A stretch of 64,000 nucleotides of DNA from Streptomyces sp. SJL17-4 (GTDB lineage Bacteria; Actinomycetota; Actinomycetes; Streptomycetales; Streptomycetaceae): the NCBI RefSeq assembly GCF_036826855.1, contig NZ_CP104578.1, positions 6,626,001 through 6,690,000 of the forward strand. Reading direction: 5' to 3'. Position numbers and translations under genes: made by a program. Of this stretch, positions 24,214 to 32,577 are shown piece by piece; position 1 is the first letter of the stretch; every line of letters begins with the position of its first letter. The notes beneath the pieces were generated by a model. That model saw only the letters and a program-made list of their open reading frames with translations, did no database searches and was not told the DNA's origin.

Positions 24214-25097
24214 TGGAGCTCCGCGAGGGACAGGTCGCCGTCGTCACCGGCGCGGCGAGCGGCATCGGGCTCGCGATGGCCCGCCGCTTCGCCGCCGAGG
24301 GCCTGGCCGTCGTCCTCGGCGACGTCGAGGAGGGCGCGCTCGCCGAGGCCGCCGACGAGCTGATGGCGAGCGGGGCGCAGGTCCTCGCCCGGACGGTCGA
24401 CGTCTCGGACGCCGACGGGGTACGGGCGTTCGCCGAGGCCGCCTACGACACCTTCGGAGCCGTCCACGTCCTCTGCAACAACGCGGGCGTCGGCTCCGGC
24501 GCCGAGGGCCGCATGTGGGAGCACGAGCCCAACGACTGGAAGTGGGCGTTCTCCGTCAACGTCTGGGGCGTCTTCCACGGCATCCAGGCCTTCGTCCCCC
24601 GGATGCTCGCGGGCGGCGAACCCGGCCATGTCGTCAACACCTCCTCCGGCGACGGCGGCATCGCCCCGCTGCCCACCGCCTCCGTGTACGCGGTCACCAA
24701 GGCGGCCGTCGTCACCATGACCGAGTCGCTCTACGCCCACCTCAGGGCCGAGCACGCGCGCGTGAGCGCCTCCGTGCTCTTCCCCGGGCCGCACATGCTC
24801 CGCACCGGCCTCTGGGAGTCGCACCGCAACCGCCCCGAGCGGTACGCCAAGGAGCGCCCGCGCAGGACCCCGTACCGCAGCCTCGACCAGTGGGAGGCCG
24901 CCATGAAGGAGGCCGGGCACGAGGTCGCCTTCACCCCGGTGGAGGAGGTCGCCGAGCACGTCGTCGACGGCATCCGTGCCGACCGCTTCTGGATGCTGCC
25001 GGAGAGCGAGCACAGCGACCGGCAGATCCGGGCGCGCTCGCGGTCGATGCTCGACCGCTCGAACCCGTCGTACCTGGAGAACTTCATCCTCGACTGA
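24213..25097 (+). CDS. Short-chain dehydrogenase/reductase of the catabolic operon
   Basis: A 294-residue SDR with the cofactor motif TGAASGIG at residues 13-20, the NNAG motif (LCNNAGVGSG) and the active-site Tyr/Lys in ASVYAVTKAAVV. Ser of NTSSGDGG is the third catalytic residue. It probably oxidises or reduces a hydroxy/keto group of the substrate handled by its neighbours. A C-terminal extension (DRFWMLPESEHSDRQIRARSRSML in the genome) is longer than in minimal SDRs. Its start overlaps the decarboxylase stop and ten bases separate it from the next gene. Confidence 0.88.
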   Translation: MELREGQVAVVTGAASGIGLAMARRFAAEGLAVVLGDVEEGALAEAADELMASGAQVLARTVDVSDADGVRAFAEAAYDTFGAVHVLCNNAGVGSGAEGRMWEHEPNDWKWAFSVNVWGVFHGIQAFVPRMLAGGEPGHVVNTSSGDGGIAPLPTASVYAVTKAAVVTMTESLYAHLRAEHARVSASVLFPGPHMLRTGLWESHRNRPERYAKERPRRTPYRSLDQWEAAMKEAGHEVAFTPVEEVAEHVVDGIRADRFWMLPESEHSDRQIRARSRSMLDRSNPSYLENFILD

Positions 25098-25107
25098 GGG
25101 GGCCCCG

Positions 25108-26391
25108 ATGGCCGATCCGAACGACCCGTATCTGATCATCTCCTCCGACTGCCACGCCGGGCTGCCCACCGAGCGGTACCGGCCCTACCTCGACTCCCGC
25201 TTCCACGGCGCGTTCGACGACTTCCTCGCCGGACGCGAGGCCCGCCGGGAGGCCATGACCCGGCTCGGGGTGCGCAACGAGGCCTTCGCGAACAAGTGGT
25301 TCAGCGACAACGAGGAAGGGCTGCGCGGCGGCTGGGACGCCGGGCAGCGGCTCAAGGAGCTCGACGGCGACGGGGTGGCGGCCGAGGTCGTCTTCCCCGA
25401 CGCGGACGCCGTCGACAGCCAGACCGCCGCGCCCTTCGGGGTCGGCCTCGGGCTCTCCGGCGACCAGGACCCGGAGCTCGGCATGGCGGGCGCGCAGGCG
25501 CACAACCGCTGGCTGGCCGAGTTCGTGGGACGGAATCCCGAGCGGCACTGCGGGGTGGCGCTGCTGCCGATCACCGCCGAGCCGGCGAAGGTCGTCGCCG
25601 AGATCCACCGGGCCAAGGAGTCCGGGCTCGGGGCGCTGATGATCCCCTCCATGTGGGTGGACAAGGAGCCGTACCACGACCGGCGCTACGACCCGGTCTG
25701 GGCGGCCGCCGCCGAGACCGGGATGCCGCTGGTCACCCACTCCGGAGCGGCACCGCGCGAGGAGTACGGCGACCACCTCGGCATCTACGTCTCCGAGGTC
25801 ACCTGGTGGCCGGCCAGGCCGCTGTGGTTCCTGCTCTGGTCGGGCGTCTTCGAGCGGCACCCCGGCCTCCGGTTCGGGGTCGCCGAGTCCGGCTGCTGGT
25901 GGCTGCCGAACCTCCTCTGGTTCATGGACCGGCTCTACCTCGGCGCGCACGGCGGCAAGAAGCTGTCCCCGTTCGCGGAGCTGAGGCGGCCGCCGAGCGA
26001 GTACCTGGACCGGCAGGTCTTCATCTGCGCCACCAACACCAAGCGGCGTGAACTCGCCCAGCGGTACGAGATCGGCGTCGACAACATCCTGTGGGGCTCG
26101 GACTTCCCGCACCCGGAGGGAACCTGGCCGGACACGCGCGCGTGGCTCCGGAAGACCTTCCACGACATTCCGGTGACGGAGACCCGCCGGATGCTGGGCC
26201 TCGCGGCGGCCGAGGTCTTCGGATTCGACGTCCAGAAGCTGGATCCGATCGCCCGCCGCATCGGCCCCACCCCCGCCGACCTGGGCCAGCCCGCCGACCA
26301 GACCGCCGTGGAGGCCTCCTGGGCCCGCTCGCGCGAGGTCGGCCGGCACTGGCTGACGGACCACGACTTCCCCACCCTGGGGGTGAGCTGA
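25108..26391 (+). CDS. Amidohydrolase family protein, ACMSD/AMDH_2-like (first of two)
   Basis: A 427-residue metal-dependent amidohydrolase of the Amidohydro_2 group (relatives of ACMSD decarboxylase). The N-terminal metal ligands are replaced by YLIISSDCHAGLP, a pattern seen in this group in which DxH carries a Cys (DCH), and the final metal-ligand Asp is in ILWGSDFPHPEGTWP. It also has VTHSGAAP and AESGCWWLP blocks. Reactions in this group include decarboxylation and hydrolysis of ring or lactone substrates. It is the third gene of the operon and is paralogous to the next gene. Confidence 0.87.
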   Translation: MADPNDPYLIISSDCHAGLPTERYRPYLDSRFHGAFDDFLAGREARREAMTRLGVRNEAFANKWFSDNEEGLRGGWDAGQRLKELDGDGVAAEVVFPDADAVDSQTAAPFGVGLGLSGDQDPELGMAGAQAHNRWLAEFVGRNPERHCGVALLPITAEPAKVVAEIHRAKESGLGALMIPSMWVDKEPYHDRRYDPVWAAAAETGMPLVTHSGAAPREEYGDHLGIYVSEVTWWPARPLWFLLWSGVFERHPGLRFGVAESGCWWLPNLLWFMDRLYLGAHGGKKLSPFAELRRPPSEYLDRQVFICATNTKRRELAQRYEIGVDNILWGSDFPHPEGTWPDTRAWLRKTFHDIPVTETRRMLGLAAAEVFGFDVQKLDPIARRIGPTPADLGQPADQTAVEASWARSREVGRHWLTDHDFPTLGVS

Positions 26392-27656
26392 TGGACCGCT
26401 ACACCGTGATCTCGGCGGACTGTCACGCCGGCGCCGACCTCCTCGACTACCGCCCCTACCTGGAGAGGAAGCACCACGAGGCCTTCGACGCCTGGGCCGC
26501 CACCTACGTCAACCCGTACGAGGATCTGCTTGCCGACACCGCCGACCGCAACTGGAACTCCGAGCGCCGGCTGCGCGAGCTGGAGGCGGACGGCATCGTC
26601 GCCGAGGTCGTCTTCCCCAACACCGTCCCGCCGTTCTTCCCCAAGGCCTCCCTGATGGCCCAGCCGCCCACCGCGGCCGAGTACGAGCAGCGGTGGGCCG
26701 GACTCCAGGCGCACAACCGCTGGCTCGCCGACTTCTGCGCCGCCGCGCCGGGGCGCAGGGCGGGCGTGGCGCAGATCCTCCTCAACGACGTGGACGCGGC
26801 GGTCGGCGAGATCCGCCGGGCCCGCGAGGCCGGGCTCACCGGCGGCATCCTGCTGCCCGGTGTGCCGCCCGGCTCGACCGTGCCCGAGCTGTACTCGGAG
26901 GCGTACGACCCGATCTGGGCGGTCTGCGCCGAGCTCGACGTCCCGGTCAACCACCACGGCGGCTCGGCGTCACCGCCGCTGGGCGACGAACCGGCCGCCC
27001 GGGCGGTCTTCATGGTGGAGACCACCTGGTTCTCGCACCGGGCGCTGTGGCACCTGGTCTTCGGCGGGGCGTTCCGGCGCCACCCGGGGCTCAAGCTGGT
27101 CCTGACCGAGCAGGGCTCGGGCTGGATCCCGGGCGTGCTCGACATGCTGGACTACTACCACGGCCGCCTGGTGTCGGCGGCGACGAAGGCCTCCGCGGGG
27201 GCTTCCCCCGGCGCCACCGGCGCCCCCGGGGCCTCCACCGCGGAGTCGAAGTTCGGCGCGGGCCTCGCCGAGGCCATGGGCAAGGGCCCCAGCGCGGTCT
27301 GGCGGGACAACTGCTTCGTCGGCGCGAGCTTCATGCGCCCCCACGAGGTGCCGCTGCGCGACCGGATCGGCCTCGACAAGATCATGTGGGGCAGCGACTA
27401 CCCGCACGACGAGGGCACCACCCCGTACTCCCGCGAAGGCCTCCGGATCGCCTACGCCGGGCTGCCGAGGGAGGAGGTCGCGGCGATGGCCGGCGGCAAC
27501 GCGGCCCGCGTCTACGGCTTCGACCTGCCGTACCTGGACTCCCTCGCCGCGGTCCACGGACCGACCGTCGAGGAGATCGCCGAGCCCCTGAAGGAGGTTC
27601 CCGCGGGCGCCACCAGCCCGGCCTTCGCCCCGGGCGGGTCGGTCCGCGTCTGGTGA
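26391..27656 (+). CDS. Amidohydrolase family protein, paralogue of the preceding gene
   Basis: A 421-residue amidohydrolase paralogous to the preceding protein; the two share VISADCHAG/IISSDCHAG, GLQAHNRWLADF/AQAHNRWLAEF, RHPGLK and the metal-ligand block IMWGSDYPHDEG. A Gly/Ala/Ser-rich insertion (about residues 260-285) is absent from the first copy. Both copies are well conserved, so each probably has its own substrate or they form a heteromer. The start overlaps the upstream stop (TGATG). It is the last gene of the TetR-linked operon; I see no clear terminator after it. Confidence 0.87.
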   Translation: MDRYTVISADCHAGADLLDYRPYLERKHHEAFDAWAATYVNPYEDLLADTADRNWNSERRLRELEADGIVAEVVFPNTVPPFFPKASLMAQPPTAAEYEQRWAGLQAHNRWLADFCAAAPGRRAGVAQILLNDVDAAVGEIRRAREAGLTGGILLPGVPPGSTVPELYSEAYDPIWAVCAELDVPVNHHGGSASPPLGDEPAARAVFMVETTWFSHRALWHLVFGGAFRRHPGLKLVLTEQGSGWIPGVLDMLDYYHGRLVSAATKASAGASPGATGAPGASTAESKFGAGLAEAMGKGPSAVWRDNCFVGASFMRPHEVPLRDRIGLDKIMWGSDYPHDEGTTPYSREGLRIAYAGLPREEVAAMAGGNAARVYGFDLPYLDSLAAVHGPTVEEIAEPLKEVPAGATSPAFAPGGSVRVW

Positions 27657-27680
27657 CCCGCCCGGTGCGACGCTCCTGAC

Positions 27681-28409
27681 GTGACCGACGCGCCCGAGAT
27701 GACCGACGTCCCCGAACACGAGGCCCACGGCGGAGGCCTCGGCTCCCGTCTCAACTGGCTCCGGGCCGCCGTGCTCGGAGCCAACGACGGAGTCGTATCC
27801 ACCGCGGGCCTCGTCGTCGGCGTCGCCGGCGCCACCGAGTCCCAGGCCGCCCTGCTCACCGCGGGTCTCGCGGGGCTGCTGGCCGGATCGATGTCGATGG
27901 CGGCGGGGGAGTACGTCTCGGTCTCCACCCAGCGCGACTCCGAGAAGGCCGCCCTGGCGCAGGAGAAGCGCGAACTGCGCGAGGATCCGGAGGCGGAACT
28001 CGCCGAACTGACCGGCCTCCTGGCCGCCCGCGGCCTCTCCGCCGACGTGGCCCGCGAGGCCGCCGAGCAGCTCACCGCCCGCGACGCCCTGCGCGCCCAC
28101 GCGCGCGTGGAGCTGGGCATCGACCCGGACCAGCTCACGATCCCCTGGCACGCGGCCGCCGCGAGCTTCCTCGCCTTCACCGTCGGCGCCCTGCTCCCGC
28201 TCCTCGCGATCGTCCTTCCACCGGCCTCGGCGCGCCTCTGGGTCACGGTCGTCTCCGTCCTCGCGGCCCTGGCCTTCACCGGCTGGTGGAGCGCTCGCCT
28301 GGGCGCCGCCCCCACGGGCCGCGCGATGCTCCGCAACGTCGCGGGAGGTGCCCTGGCGATGGCGGTCACCTACGGCGCGGGCTCGTTGCTGGGAGCGACG
28401 GGCGTGTAG
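27681..28409 (+). CDS. VIT1/CCC1-family iron/manganese transporter
   Basis: A 242-residue member of the VIT1/CCC1 transporter family, which exports iron or manganese in exchange for protons. The family opening WLRAAVLGANDGVVSTAGLVVGVAGA is in residues 26-51, followed by LAGSMSMAAGEYVSVSTQRDSE; the latter contains the metal-binding Met/Glu-rich helix. Five membrane helices are seen, with a charged cytoplasmic loop (residues 90-140). The GTG start has no clear ribosome binding site; ATG 27699 is a possible alternative. It begins 25 bases after the amidohydrolase operon and may be read from it. Confidence 0.87.
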   Translation: MTDAPEMTDVPEHEAHGGGLGSRLNWLRAAVLGANDGVVSTAGLVVGVAGATESQAALLTAGLAGLLAGSMSMAAGEYVSVSTQRDSEKAALAQEKRELREDPEAELAELTGLLAARGLSADVAREAAEQLTARDALRAHARVELGIDPDQLTIPWHAAAASFLAFTVGALLPLLAIVLPPASARLWVTVVSVLAALAFTGWWSARLGAAPTGRAMLRNVAGGALAMAVTYGAGSLLGATGV

Positions 28410-28421
28410 GCCTCCCGGGGG

Positions 28422-28450
28422 CGGTTGTCCCGGAGCCGGTTGTCCCGGAG
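28422..28450. repeat. Short tandem repeat of CGGTTGTCCCGGAG
   Basis: Two perfect copies of the 14-base unit CGGTTGTCCCGGAG (28422-28435 and 28437-28450) are followed by a degenerate third. They lie just after the VIT1 stop and may act as a weak 3'-end hairpin or be chance in GC-rich DNA. Confidence 0.5.
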
Positions 28451-28551
28451 GTTGCCCCGGGGGCGGCTGTCAGAAGGTGCCAAGGCTTGCTGACAACTCG
28501 TCTCGCATACTTGTTGGTAACGACGTCTATCCGCACCCCCGCCCCCGCCCC

Positions 28552-28567
28552 TACCGTCGACCGCATG
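28552..28567 (+). promoter_or_regulatory. Possible -10 box for a leaderless hydroxylase mRNA
   Basis: TACCGT (28552-28557) ends seven bases before the ATG at 28565, and no Shine-Dalgarno sequence precedes that ATG. This matches the layout of leaderless actinobacterial messages. There is no good -35 hexamer. Confidence 0.4.
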
Positions 28568-29494
28568 CCCAACCTGCCCGATGTCGTGCTCTGGTCCATA
28601 CCGGCGTTCGTCCTGCTCGCCGTCCTGGAGATGGTCGGCTACCGCCTCCATCCCGACGAGGAAGCCGCCGGTTACGAGGCCAAGGACACGGCCACGAGCA
28701 TGGGCATGGGGCTCGGGAGCCTCTTCGTCGACCTCGTGTGGAAGATCCCGATCGTCGCGATCTACACGGCGGTCCACGAGCTCACCCCGCTCCGCGTCCC
28801 CCTCCTCTGGTGGACGATCCCGCTGATGCTGCTCGCCCAGGACTTCTTCTACTACTGGCAGCACCGCGGCCACCATGTCGTCCGGATCCTGTGGGCGTCC
28901 CACGTCGTGCACCACAGCAGCCGCAGGTTCAACCTCTCCACCGCGCTGCGGCAGCCCTGGACGGGCTTCACCTCGTGGCCGTTCTATCTGCCGATGATCG
29001 CGCTCGGCGTCCACCCGGCCGCCGTCGCCTTCTGCTCCTCGGTCAGTCTCGTCTATCAGTTCTGGATCCACACCGAGCGCGTCGACAAGCTGCCCAGGCC
29101 CTTCGAGTACGTCCTCAACACCCCCTCCCACCACCGCGTCCACCACGCCTCCCAGGGCGGCTACCTGGACCGGAACTTCGGCGGGATCCTCATCGTCTGG
29201 GACCGGATGTTCGGCTCCTGGGTCGGCGAGACCGACCGGCCCGTCTACGGCCTCACCAAGAACATCGAGACCTACAACCCCCTGCGCGTCGCCACCCACG
29301 AGTACGCCGCCATCGCCCGCGACCTCCGCGCCGCCCACGACTGGCGCGAGCGGGCCGGCCGGGTCCTCCGCGGCCCGGGCTGGCAACCGGCCGCCGCCGC
29401 GCCGGCAGCCGCCACCGACACCCGTTCCAACACCTGTACCGACACCCGTACCGAATCCCGTACCGACAAGGCCACCCCGGAGCGCGCCGCGTGA
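28565..29494 (+). CDS. Sterol desaturase/fatty acid hydroxylase superfamily protein (AGMO-like)
   Basis: A 309-residue membrane di-iron oxygenase. The eight-His signature is present as HRGHH (near residue 101), HVVHHSS (near 114) and HHRVHH (near 192), with HTE between. Membrane helices lie in the first 150 residues. The superfamily includes alkylglycerol monooxygenase (AGMO), which cleaves ether lipids, as well as sterol and fatty-acid hydroxylases. The GTGA overlap with a lysoplasmalogenase gene favours ether-lipid metabolism, which is inference. The tail carries a Thr/Arg/Asp repeat (TDTR, TCTDTRTESRTD). The ATG has no ribosome binding site and may be leaderless. Confidence 0.88.
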   Translation: MPNLPDVVLWSIPAFVLLAVLEMVGYRLHPDEEAAGYEAKDTATSMGMGLGSLFVDLVWKIPIVAIYTAVHELTPLRVPLLWWTIPLMLLAQDFFYYWQHRGHHVVRILWASHVVHHSSRRFNLSTALRQPWTGFTSWPFYLPMIALGVHPAAVAFCSSVSLVYQFWIHTERVDKLPRPFEYVLNTPSHHRVHHASQGGYLDRNFGGILIVWDRMFGSWVGETDRPVYGLTKNIETYNPLRVATHEYAAIARDLRAAHDWRERAGRVLRGPGWQPAAAAPAAATDTRSNTCTDTRTESRTDKATPERAA

Positions 29495-30135
29495 AGACCT
29501 CCTCCTCCACGCTCTCCCGCGCACTGCTCGCCGCCTTCGGCCTCGCGACCGCCGTCGACCTGATCTCGCTGCTCGCCGGCGCCGAGCTCGGCCACCAGAT
29601 CGCCAAGCCGCTCCTGATGCCGCTGCTCGCCGCGTACGCCGTCACCCGGGGCGCCCCCAGGCCGCTGACCGCCGCGCTGCTCCTCGGCTGGGGCGGAGAC
29701 GTGTTCCTGCTCTCCGACGCCGACTGGGCCTTCCTCGTCGGCATGGGCTCCTTCGCCGCCGGCCACGTCTGCTACCTGGTCCTCTTCGGACGACGCCGTA
29801 CGTCCCCGGCGCTCGGCGCCCTGTACGCGGCCGTCCTCGTCGGCACCGTCGTGCTCCTCTGGCCCGACCTCCCCGCCGACCTCCGCGTCCCGGTCGCCGG
29901 CTACTCGCTGCTCCTCACCGCCATGGCGTACCGCGCGAGCGCCCGCGGTCTCCTCGCGGGAGTGGGCGGCGCGCTCTTCCTGCTGTCCGACACCCTGATC
30001 GCCACCGGGGTCGCCGAGTGGCCCCAGCTGCCCGCTCCCGACTTCTGGGTCATGCTGACCTACATCGCGGCGCAGTACCTGCTGCCGGCGGGCGCGCTCC
30101 ACGCGATGTACGGTGAGCGTCGTACAACCGTCTGA
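29491..30135 (+). CDS. Lysoplasmalogenase, YhhN/TMEM86 family
   Basis: A 214-residue protein with about eight membrane helices, of the YhhN/TMEM86 family, which hydrolyses the vinyl-ether bond of lysoplasmalogens to release a fatty aldehyde and a glycerophospho-base. Family blocks are KPLLMPLLAAY, GWGGDVFLL, FAAGHVCYLVLF, GGALFLLSDTLIA and MLTYIAAQYLLPAGA, with the conserved acidic residues GGD and SDT. The GTG start overlaps the stop of the hydroxylase gene (GTGA), so the two proteins are made together. An alcohol dehydrogenase gene follows after 18 bases. Confidence 0.88.
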   Translation: MKTSSSTLSRALLAAFGLATAVDLISLLAGAELGHQIAKPLLMPLLAAYAVTRGAPRPLTAALLLGWGGDVFLLSDADWAFLVGMGSFAAGHVCYLVLFGRRRTSPALGALYAAVLVGTVVLLWPDLPADLRVPVAGYSLLLTAMAYRASARGLLAGVGGALFLLSDTLIATGVAEWPQLPAPDFWVMLTYIAAQYLLPAGALHAMYGERRTTV

Positions 30136-30153
30136 CAGCAAGGAACGCCCGCC

Positions 30154-31197
30154 ATGCGCGCCACCACCATCCACGCCCCGTTCGACATGCGCGTGGAGGA
30201 CGTGCCCGACCCGGTGGTGCGCGACGCCACCGACGTCGTCGTCCGCGTCCTGCGCGCCTGCGTCTGCGGCAGCGACCTGTGGGCGTACCGCGGAGAGTCG
30301 GCCCGGCAGCCCGGCCAGCGCATCGGGCACGAGTTCCTCGGCATCGTCGAGGCGGCGGGCTCCGAGGTCACCGGCTTCACCGCCGGAGACCTCGTCGTCG
30401 CCCCCTTCGTCTGGTCGGACGGCACCTGCGACTACTGCGCCGAGGGCCTCCAGACCTCCTGCCCGAGCGGCGGCTTCTGGGGCTCGGTCGGCTCCGACGG
30501 CGGCCAGGGCGAGGCCGTCCGCGTCCCCTTCGCCGACGGCACCCTCGTCAAGCTGCCCGCCGACGCCGCCTCCGACGACCACCTGCTCACCGCGCTCCTG
30601 GCGCTCTCCGACGTCCTGGGCACCGGCCACCACGCCGCCCTCGGCGCCGGGGTCCGCAAGGGCTCCACGGTCGCCGTCGTCGGCGACGGCGCCGTCGGCC
30701 TCTGCGGTGTCCTCGCCGCCAAGCGCCTCGGCGCCGAGCGGATCATCGCGCTCGGGCGGCACACCACCCGCACCGACATCGCCCGCCGCTTCGGCGCCAC
30801 CGACGTCGTCGCCGAGCGCGGCGAGGCCGCCGAGGCCGCCGTCCGCGAGCTGACCGGCGGCCAGGGCGCCCACGCCGTCATCGAGGCCGTCGGCACCGAG
30901 CAGTCCATGCGGACCGCCGTCGCCATCGCCCGCGACGGAGGCTCCATCGGTTACGTCGGCGTCCCGCACGGCAGCGGCACCGGGCTCGACCTGTCCGTCA
31001 TGTTCGACCGGAACATCGCGCTCCGCGGCGGGGTCGCCCCCGTCCGCGCGTACATCCCGGAGCTGCTCCCCGACGTCCTCGACGGCACCATCGACCCGTC
31101 GCCAGTGTTCGACCTGACCGTCGGCCTCGACGACGTCCCGGGCGGCTACAAGGCGATGGACGAGCGCACCGCCCTCAAGGTCCTCGTCAAGCCGTAG
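30154..31197 (+). CDS. Zinc-dependent alcohol dehydrogenase, MDR superfamily
   Basis: A 347-residue medium-chain dehydrogenase. The catalytic zinc ligands are Cys in VCGSDLWAYRG (near residue 37) and the His/Glu of RIGHEFLGIV (near 58). The structural zinc loop is incomplete, DYCAEGLQTSC with CDYC only, so structural zinc binding is doubtful. The Rossmann fold is VAVVGDGAVGLCGVLAAKR. Its close position after the lysoplasmalogenase suggests it may convert the released fatty aldehyde, but similar enzymes have broad substrates. AAGGAA precedes the ATG. Its last 11 bases overlap the convergent CoA-transferase gene. Confidence 0.88.
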   Translation: MRATTIHAPFDMRVEDVPDPVVRDATDVVVRVLRACVCGSDLWAYRGESARQPGQRIGHEFLGIVEAAGSEVTGFTAGDLVVAPFVWSDGTCDYCAEGLQTSCPSGGFWGSVGSDGGQGEAVRVPFADGTLVKLPADAASDDHLLTALLALSDVLGTGHHAALGAGVRKGSTVAVVGDGAVGLCGVLAAKRLGAERIIALGRHTTRTDIARRFGATDVVAERGEAAEAAVRELTGGQGAHAVIEAVGTEQSMRTAVAIARDGGSIGYVGVPHGSGTGLDLSVMFDRNIALRGGVAPVRAYIPELLPDVLDGTIDPSPVFDLTVGLDDVPGGYKAMDERTALKVLVKP

Positions 31198-32488
31198 TCC
31201 AGACGGCGTCGTCCCCACCCTGGAGGCCCGGCGGGCGGGACCAGCCCGTCGGGCCGCCCTCGTACGCGACGGGCGACAGCGCGTGCCGCAGCCGCCCGAG
31301 CGGCCCCTCCGACTCGGTGAGGTACCGCTCGGGTTCGTACCTCGGCAGCGCGTGCGTCAGCCAGTGCCCCGTCTGGGCGAGGGCGAGCCGGACGAGCCGC
31401 GTGCCGCCGTCCCGGTCCTGCTCGGTCAGCGACCGCAGGACCGCCGCCGCGAGCAGATAGCCCGTGCCGTGGTCCAGGGCCTGCGCGGGCAGCGCGCCCG
31501 GCTGCTCCGCCGAACCCTCGGCCGTCGCGATCCCGGTCGCCACCTGGACCAGGCTGTCGAAGCCGCGCCGCCCGGCCCACGGCCCGTAGTCGCCCCAGGC
31601 GGAGAGCCGTGCGGTGACGAGACCGGGGCGGTGGAGGTCGAAGCGGTCGAGGGCGCCCGGCCGGTAGCCGGTGACCAGTACATCGGCCGCGTCCAGGAGC
31701 TCGTCGAAGGTACGCCGGTCCGACGGGCGGTCCAGATCGAGCGCGGCGGTCCGCTTGCCGACGTCCGTGTCCGCGTGCTGGTCCGGCAGTTCGGGATTGC
31801 CCGGCGGGTCGATCCGCAGCACGTCCGCACCGAGCAGCGCGAGCGTCCGGGTCGCGACGGGACCCGCGATCACCCGGGTCAGGTCAAGGACCCGCAGGGG
31901 TCCCGTACGACGCCGGGGCCGGGCCTCGTCGAGCCGCTCCCGGGTCAGCAGCGGCCGCGCCGCCACCTCCCGGCCCTGCTCGTGCGCCGCCCACTGCGCG
32001 GGGGTCCGCAGGGCGACGGCCAGGCCCCCGGCCGCGTACACCGCCGTCTCGACCTCGACGGCCTTCCGCTCGCCGATCGCGGCCGCGACGGCCTCCACCG
32101 ACCCCTCGCCCACGCCCAGAGCGGCGATCAACGCGGCCCGGTGGTGCGGGTAGTTGGCATGGGTACGGACCCAGCCGTCGGCCGCCCGCCAGAACCGCGA
32201 CAGCGGTGCGAAGTTCACCGGGGTCCGCCCGTCGACCCGCAGATGACGCTCGCTCACGAAGGCGGTGGCGACGGCCCCGTCGTCCACCCGCACCGGGCCC
32301 GGGAGACCGGCCCGCTCGACGGCGGCGAGTCCGGCGACCGCGACCGCCGACCGGGCCAGCTCCATCACCGGAAGCCGCGCGGCCAGCAGTCCCGCGGGCC
32401 CGCCGTACTCCACCCGGTCCACCAGGGCGGGATCACCGCCGAGGGCCGACCACAACAACTCCGTACCGGTGCGCACTGTGTTGTCCAT
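31187..32488 (-). CDS. CaiB/BaiF family CoA transferase
   Basis: A 433-residue family III CoA transferase. The core LRVLDLTRVIAGPVATRTLALLGADVLRIDPP, the family hallmark, lies near residue 200, followed by DVLVTGYRPGALDRF and SAWGDYGPWAGRRGFDSLVQ. An extra N-terminal part (residues 1-190) is a second, degenerate transferase domain. In the active-site region, the Asp is visible in the GxxK-DL block (KRTAALDLDRP). The acyl substrate is unknown. The gene is convergent with the dehydrogenase gene. A perfect palindrome lies 10 bases upstream of its ATG at 32488, which has no Shine-Dalgarno sequence. Confidence 0.88.
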   Translation of the reverse strand: MDNTVRTGTELLWSALGGDPALVDRVEYGGPAGLLAARLPVMELARSAVAVAGLAAVERAGLPGPVRVDDGAVATAFVSERHLRVDGRTPVNFAPLSRFWRAADGWVRTHANYPHHRAALIAALGVGEGSVEAVAAAIGERKAVEVETAVYAAGGLAVALRTPAQWAAHEQGREVAARPLLTRERLDEARPRRRTGPLRVLDLTRVIAGPVATRTLALLGADVLRIDPPGNPELPDQHADTDVGKRTAALDLDRPSDRRTFDELLDAADVLVTGYRPGALDRFDLHRPGLVTARLSAWGDYGPWAGRRGFDSLVQVATGIATAEGSAEQPGALPAQALDHGTGYLLAAAVLRSLTEQDRDGGTRLVRLALAQTGHWLTHALPRYEPERYLTESEGPLGRLRHALSPVAYEGGPTGWSRPPGLQGGDDAVWTTA

Positions 32489-32494
32489 GACGGC

Positions 32495-32513
32495 AGTGTG
32501 GCACTGAGTGCCA
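32495..32513 (-). promoter_or_regulatory. Palindromic operator and possible -10 of the CoA transferase gene
   Basis: TGGCACTGAGTGCCA (32499-32513) is a 15-base palindrome with a single unpaired centre base. On the minus strand CACACT (32500-32495) lies six bases before the ATG, so this could be the -10 region of a leaderless promoter overlapped by the operator. The regulator is not obvious in the neighbourhood. Confidence 0.6.
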
Positions 32514-32526
32514 GGCGTCATGCGAA

Positions 32527-32558
32527 GGGCCCTGGTGTGGCACACCCCACCAGGGCCC
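32527..32558 (-). terminator. Hairpin terminator of the subtilase gene
   Basis: GGGCCCTGGTG and CACCAGGGCCC form a perfect 11-bp stem with a 10-base loop, 20 bases after the stop of the peptidase gene. There is no U-tract. Confidence 0.75.
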
Positions 32559-32577
32559 TCGCTCATTCAGTCACCGA

